Source: Chamaecrista fasciculata (taxonomy: Eukaryota; Streptophyta; Magnoliopsida; Fabales; Fabaceae). Taken from it: a stretch of 64,000 nt of DNA. The notes under the pieces are model-generated. The model saw only the letters and a list, made by a program, of their open reading frames with translations. It had not been told where the DNA came from and searched no databases. Where the stretch lies: contig QANZ01003621.1 of the NCBI GenBank assembly GCA_003254925.1, positions 1 to 64,000 on the forward strand. The letters are read 5' to 3'. Shown one piece after another: positions 58,446-64,000 of this stretch. The translations under genes and the position numbers were made by a program. How positions within the stretch are numbered: position 1 is the stretch's first letter; the number at the start of each line of letters is the position of its first letter.

Positions 58446-61400
58446 ATGAAGGAGCAAAGAAATGCACAAGTGGAATTGGCGAAGCAGAGATGCAGGTGTG
58501 TGATCGATAGAATACAAGAGTTGCCTACAAACACCAAGATCACCGATTCATGCCGCCGCACACTCCTCAAATTGGCTCGTTCTGAGCTCACTTTTCTCGC
58601 TCGTTTCTCATCATCTTCTTCTTCTGCTACTGTTTCTGCACCCCTCAGGTTCGTCTCAATTCTAAATCAATTTATAACTTATCTTTTTTTTTGCTGCCCA
58701 GATAATTAGTTGGAATATGCAAGTTATGGTTTTATTCATTAGAGTAAATTATTTTTTTGGCCGAATTCATTAGAGTAAATTAGGTTTGCCCAGATGAGTA
58801 AATTGAAGAAATGAGTCTCTTCTCGTCTGTTTTGCTCTTGCAAGCTGTTTTGAGGCAATTATAAATTGTTGGATGTTGGAAAAACTATAAAGTGCCACAT
58901 ATTCTTATCTTTATTTTGAGATTAGTTGGAAGTTGTACTAGTATCCAAACATAGCATAGCAGGACCTAAATCCATTTTTCAAGTTATCATCATTCAGCTC
59001 TGTAGTCTTCTTGGTCTACTGCAAACTGAAGCATTTTCCAATGCCTATTGCGATGTCTATCACTGTATATCTATTTTGACTCTAACCTGATGCAATAACT
59101 TCCATTTTGGAAATAAGGAAAGAAAGAACAAAGATTTTTGTTTTCTCTTTGTAGGTCATGCTTTCAACTCAGATAGAACTACTGATTCTTTTGTTGAAAC
59201 GATGGCAAATTTCTTATTGTCAACTTATGAATATTTCTATATGATGATAATAGTGTCAACATTGGACACCTCGAGGCAGTTGTATACATTCTTCAGCAAC
59301 CTTTTATAACCGGAGTCTCTCGAGTTTGCAAGTCAGTTCCACTCTCACCTTCAGTCAGAAGAGAGGAAAGACATGGTTCTTCTCTCAAAGACATCCATGT
59401 TGATGTTGTGTGTACCTTCAACAGGAAGCCTGTCTGGATCATAGTATCTGATAGAAACCCAAAGTATATCTCTTGGCATAGGTGCCACAGAAGTAAAGGT
59501 TTGAAACTGCGCATTCAAGAAGTCCTTGCTGCAGCAAAATCCAGCTTAACATTAAGTCCTTCCTCAGTCATTCTTTTCTTTGCAAATGGGATAGAAAACC
59601 ATGTTTACAAAAAACTTCAAGATGAGTTTGGAGCATCTGAAATAGGGTTGGGATCTTCAGTTTTCAGTTTTTATACTTTTGAAGAATCAGAAGGTGACTG
59701 GATAAACATACTGGCAAGATCATATAGAGAAGCTTGCATCCTTGAAATAAAGCCCTCTGATAGCGAGGATGCTGATTCAACGCCAGAATGTAATGTCAAA
59801 GGTTTAAGTGTGGACAATGCTCAACTGGAGGTTTCAGTAGAGAAAACTGAAACTCCCTTGCAGCTTTCTGTTGAAAACTCTGAAACAAACTTGGGTGATA
59901 CTTTCTGTTCCATTGTTCAGGGAATGAAATTATGCTTGTTGAACATTAGTAATTTGGAATCTTCTAAACTAGGAAACTATTTTCGAGAAGGTGATTTGAT
60001 TAATTTTGATACAACAGCTTTGATAGCTCTAGTAACAGGAATTAGTAATGGAGGTACCAAGAAACTTTTGGGCACTCCAGAGAGTGAATTGAGGGAACGG
60101 TTCAAGGGAAACTATGAGTTTGTGGTTAACCAAGTAAGTTCTCTCATCCATATTTGTGCCACATCCTGCTTGTCATATGCAACATTATGTTTTCCATTGA
60201 ATGATCATGAAACGGAAGTTTCTCATAACTCCATATCCTTTTCTCTTAGGGGAATTTTGATGCTAGCATAGAAATTATCTATAAAGCAGTGCCAGTATAC
60301 CTAGGCTGCAATAAGTTGCTTGATGAACAGCCTTAAATTTCATTGGATATTTGGGGATAAAGACTGGTCTGTTTGATTGTTTAATCCATAAAGGCAAAAT
60401 AACCACACCCTGTGGTTATTCAATTCAACTAGTGAACTTAACTAAACTGTGCTGTCATTTGGTCTTTACAAATAACAACTTGGTTGGCTGGTTCCTCACA
60501 CTATTTTCCCTTATTTCATTACAATGCAGAATCATTTTTATTTCAACATCTAAATTTCTTCTGCATTCTGAAGGACCACTGAACTGATTAGTTTTGAAAT
60601 TTGACAAGTAATTGATTTCCTTTTCTAGTTTTTGGTTGGAAACTTGGCTCCATCCACTGTGTCTCTGACATAGGCAGGTCCTAATCCTAAAGGATTTAGT
60701 ATTATATTTTGTTTATTATTTCTCAGCTTTATCTTATCTTTTTGATTCAAGTTGGAGAAAGCTTATAAGGATAGAACTTCGAGAACTACCGGGATTAGAT
60801 CTTTTATCTCTTATGAGCTAAATTAGCAACTTAGAATTCCGTGTATTTTTATCTTTATCAGTACCCTTTTCAGCTGACTAAAGCATTTTTCACCTATTCC
60901 TGCAGGCAAGGTCTGAACTACATAATCCTATCCATGTGGAATTTGGTAGCGTATTATGTGGAAAGATAGGCTTGATTTGTGAGAGTGTTCATACAGAATT
61001 CAAAGAGTTGGTACGGATGTGCGGCGGACCCAATGAGAAACTGAGAGCTGATAAATTAATAAATAGCCTCAGGTGGGATGACTGTTTTCTTTTTCTGGTT
61101 GCTGGATCTTTTAGGATTATCTGCAAAAGCTCCAGAGATATAATGTTTTGTAAGCCATAAGACTAAAAGAGTCATTTAGCTGATTTGAATCATTGGCATC
61201 TAGTTTCTTTTTTCGAACTGTCCAGTTATGAGGTGATGATCATGATTTACTTTGTCATAAAGACTGTATTTTAAGGAAAATGGAAAGCAGCTAATGGCAT
61301 TAACAGCATATAAAGGATCAGCTATTATTATCTCTATAGAGAATAACAATGTAATATTCTATCAATGTCAATTCCAAAAGTGTATTATGTGGTGTCCTTT

Positions 61401-61849
61401 GTATAGACTTTTCAGATCTCCGGCGTAGCCAAGATTAATTTGTTAACCTTAACCATGCTTAAATAATTGGTGTTATGTAATCAAGTGGGGGATTAATTTG
61501 CTTTAGCTGACTAATAATTCCCGCCTGATTTTGTATTATTTAGTTCACATCAAGTTTCTTTTTTGTTTTTAATTTCTCCTGTTGCTAATGCCTGAATATA
61601 ATATCTGTAATATTTTGTACTGAACTGGAGAATTTCCATAGGGTTGTTCCTGATAGTCCTTCAGAACGCATGATGGGCCTCCCAACAACTAGAAAGCTGG
61701 CATTAAAAAACAAGGTTGTCTTCGGTACTGGTGACCATTGGCGTGCTCCAACCTTAACTGCAAATATGGCGTTTGTCCGAGCAGTCTCACAGACAGGGAT
61801 GTCTCTCTCTACTATTGAGCATAGACCACGGGCCTTGATTGGTGATTAA
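58446..61849 (+). CDS. DUF1308 / UPF0415 (C7orf25-like) protein
   Basis: Four exons (58446-58648, 59254-60133, 60906-61072, 61642-61849) give 485 residues, all with GT-AG borders and matching phases. The start MKEQRNAQVELAKQRCRCVI is the first ATG in frame. The middle exon has HLEAVVYILQQPFITGVSRV and the conserved DIHVDVVCTFNRKPVWIIVS block followed by RNPKYISWH. The C-terminal DUF1308 region has NFDTTALIALVTGISNGG, MGLPTTRKLALKNKVVFGTG and the end SLSTIEHRPRALIGD. The family is conserved from plants to animals; its biochemical role is not established, though the C-terminal Asp-containing blocks resemble PIN-like nuclease folds (inference only). The central acidic stretch, about residues 180-220, is poorly conserved. 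No defects. Confidence 0.9.
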
Positions 61850-61859
61850 TTGCGTATGT

Positions 61860-62660
61860 TTACACACAAAATATTTTGCCGCATTTTCAATTGGAAGGTG
61901 TGCCTTGTTCATTCATGAAGACTCATCATTTAAGGAGTTCAGAAAATCCAAGCGTTGCAATTTAGTTGGTTGTTTGAAAACCTTATTTTACTTTGGCTAG
62001 CAGGTATGCAAATGTCAAACACTAGACGGTACTGCATAAAATATTCATGGAAATTATTTCTTACTAACCTAAGTTTATTGTATTAGCAAACGGTTTACCA
62101 TATTATATGACATATTTATACATCATTTTTTCGTATTAGATTTTTTTTAGCAATTTTTTCTTATTGAATATTAAGCTTTGTTGTCTCTGTACAAGATGAA
62201 TATGTAGAAGTATTCTTTTATTATGTAGTTTGTTTACTCATCAACATACAGTCGAGTTTGGACTAGTTGGGGGCAAAGTCTTAAAAACCGGGTGGGCAAC
62301 AACCAAAAAAAAATACCTGCAGTCCTTTCCTGTTAGCATCGTATAGGCGTATAGGACAGTCATAAGCATTATTTTTGTCCTCCTCTTAAGGCCAGAAGTC
62401 AGACCTTTCTGGTCATTTGTTTTTAATTCATAAAGATTTAGACTACTCAAGAATGTAATATACGCAAAATTTCACTTTTCCAGGGGTGAAAGAGAAAATT
62501 TAAACAACATAAGGAACTACTACTGTAATAATTTATTATTCAGAAAAAAGAATGAGTCTTTCAACACCAAATGAGGAATAAATCCTTCAGACCAACATGA
62601 AAAAACAGAAACTAAAGGACAAAATCCAGAATAAAGGGAACTAAGGGCACAGAATTGACA
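61860..62660. other. Spacer between convergent genes, no further gene seen
   Basis: Holds the 3' untranslated regions of the DUF1308 gene (+) and of the NHL gene (-). Otherwise AT-rich with no recognised element. Confidence 0.5.
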
Positions 62661-62675
62661 GAATCGGCATAACAC

Positions 62676-63440
62676 TTAAAGTTTGAGTCTGAATTTACAG
62701 TTGCTAGCTTTGATGCTTATCAGATTATTAGCTGACAAGCTATCCACCATCAACATACATTCACCCAAGATTTTGACCTTCCTCAGCTTCAACCTCCCAA
62801 GCTTAATGGCTACCGGTGCGTGGACTTTAAGCTCCAACGGGACCTGCCCCGTCTGCTGCTGTTGTTGCAGTGCCGTCATTATAGCGCTTCCAGATTGCAC
62901 CTGACCACTCAAGGAGACATTGAACACTGTTTTGTTCTGATGACCTTGGTAAAACACAGGTAATGACCCATCACAAAGCTGTGTGTTTGTGTACCACACA
63001 CTCAGCCTTCCTCCTTTCTCATAGTAAATTCCAATCTTCTTGTTTGGGTTGTTTGCTGTTATCTTCACGGCGAACTTCGCGTACAAAGTCAAGTCATAGT
63101 TAAGCCTCAAGTCGCTTATCCTCAGGCTGTTCACCGAGTAATTGGGAAGCTTTGGTTTAAACACTAGGTAGAGGATTCCTGCAGTTGCTCCTAAGATAAT
63201 GAGTATGAGGATAAGCAAGCTTATTGTCCAGCATATGCACTTACAGAAACAACCTCTCTTTGGTTTTGTTGAGATTATCACAGGAATAGAATGTTGTAAC
63301 GGAGGATGTTGATGATGCTGCACCGTCACTGGACCACCCTTTTCAGATCTCGACGAGCCCGGTGGCACCAGCGGCGCCGTTGGTGGAGGCGGCGGTGCTT
63401 CTGTATCTACCATGGGGTGGATTCTCTGATGATCAGTCAT
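62676..63440 (-). CDS. NDR1/HIN1-like (NHL) LEA2 membrane protein
   Basis: A single-exon gene of 254 residues. The N-terminal 65 residues are cytosolic-type, rich in Pro, His and Gln (TEAPPPPPTAPLVPPGSS). A Cys-rich motif GCFCKCICW precedes one membrane helix at about residues 72-95 (SLLILILIILGATAGILYLV). The rest is a LEA_2 domain with the NHL signature NPNKKIGIYYE (about 128-138), one sequon NKT, and a Leu/Lys/Arg-rich end. NHL proteins are type II plasma-membrane proteins related to NDR1, several of them induced by pathogens or stress. No Cys-based GPI signal is seen at the C-terminus, so anchorage through the N-terminal helix is expected. The gene converges with the DUF1308 gene, with about 830 bp between stops. 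Confidence 0.93.
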   Translation of the reverse strand: MTDHQRIHPMVDTEAPPPPPTAPLVPPGSSRSEKGGPVTVQHHQHPPLQHSIPVIISTKPKRGCFCKCICWTISLLILILIILGATAGILYLVFKPKLPNYSVNSLRISDLRLNYDLTLYAKFAVKITANNPNKKIGIYYEKGGRLSVWYTNTQLCDGSLPVFYQGHQNKTVFNVSLSGQVQSGSAIMTALQQQQQTGQVPLELKVHAPVAIKLGRLKLRKVKILGECMLMVDSLSANNLISIKASNCKFRLKL

Positions 63441-63530
63441 GAATGTGTGTGTGTTCTTCTCTTATCAGCCTATGCAATAAGAACACACTTCTATTTGTTT
63501 CAATTTCAAAGTGGAGTGAGCATGACTCTA

Positions 63531-63543
63531 TCTATATACAGAG
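63531..63543 (-). promoter_or_regulatory. Candidate TATA box of the NHL gene
   Basis: On the minus strand CTGTATATAGA lies about 90 bp upstream of the NHL start codon, a normal distance for a plant TATA box plus a short leader. Position and sequence are the only evidence. Confidence 0.5.
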
Positions 63544-63661
63544 TTTGCTTATTTGGGTCAAACAGAGATAGCTTATTTGACTTATATTGTGAATCTGTGT
63601 TGGGGGATTTTGGTGATTGGTGTCACAAAATGGAGAGGAATAAGGTTACCTTCCTCACCTA

Positions 63662-64000
63662 GAAAACGGCATTAATTATGACTCAAAATACTAATAGTGT
63701 TATTGGTAGGTTATCTAAAAGTTAGATAGTCGTGGGATTACACGATGAAGAACATTAATAGATCTCAGTCACATTTTGTTTTGTCATTGGAGTGTGATGT
63801 CACAAACATGTTTGGACTTCCTTCGAGGGATTTTTTTTTTTCCAGCAGCTTAGTAACGTATTTTCAGCTAAATATATCTTCTACATTAAATAAAATATTT
63901 GATATAATTCCCGACAGAACTTGGATGGTGAATTCAATGATTAAACTTCATTTGATAAAAAATCATTTAAAAATAAATGATTGTGTATTAAAAAGCATTT
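63662..64000. other. Window end, no feature seen
   Basis: AT-rich sequence upstream of the NHL gene with a poly-T run near 63830. I see no gene or element. Confidence 0.5.

Noticed and set aside
1-64000. CRISPR arrays, operons, bacterial promoters or terminators, organelle DNA inserts
   Set aside because: None seen; repeats are dispersed plant transposons and the genes are spliced nuclear genes.

Overview
The window is nuclear DNA from a flowering plant. The evidence is spliced genes with GT-AG introns, CNL- and TNL-type resistance genes, an NHL protein, and a dense load of plant transposons. The style of the resistance genes suggests a core eudicot, plausibly a legume, but the species cannot be fixed from the sequence. 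A stretch of NLR genes and young transposons (about 1-25 kb) is followed by a quieter stretch of conserved housekeeping genes (about 26-63.5 kb).

1-13.6 kb: the 3' part of a CC-NBS-LRR-type gene (+), whose last exons add a low-complexity linker and a long coiled-coil tail. It is followed by a head-to-tail row of small Mutator-like foldback elements with 9-bp target duplications. Then comes a broken TIR-NBS-LRR gene (-) that contains a solo LTR, a stop codon and a deletion of nearly all its LRRs. 13.7-25.8 kb: a transposon-rich area. It holds a hAT element carrying a Pack-MULE with a captured subtilase fragment, paired 660-680 bp foldback MULEs, a short non-autonomous LTR element with intact ends, nested foldbacks, and a solo LTR inside a larger foldback.

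26-33 kb: a complete 11-exon BRO1-domain (BROX-like, ESCRT-associated) gene. 33-40.7 kb and 50.7-57.8 kb: two direct copies of a segment carrying a Cwf18/CCDC12-type spliceosome gene (-). Both copies have intact reading frames. Each serves as an empty-site control for insertions in the other: a 3.6-kb PIF/Harbinger-like element with a GDSL-lipase exon and a nested solo LTR in copy 1, and a LINE and a MULE-type MITE in copy 2. Between them (40.7-50.6 kb) lie a SINE with a 16-bp target duplication, further MITEs, and an EAF6-type histone acetyltransferase subunit gene with an apparent GC-AG intron. 58.4-61.9 kb: a four-exon DUF1308 (C7orf25-like) gene. 62.7-63.4 kb: an intronless NDR1/HIN1-like LEA2 membrane protein gene (-).

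The genes do not form one pathway. The main result is a readable insertion history: at least a dozen elements have target-site duplications that can be read base by base, several nested two or three deep, two of them carrying pieces of host genes. Exon borders were set by hand from splice signals and frame continuity.
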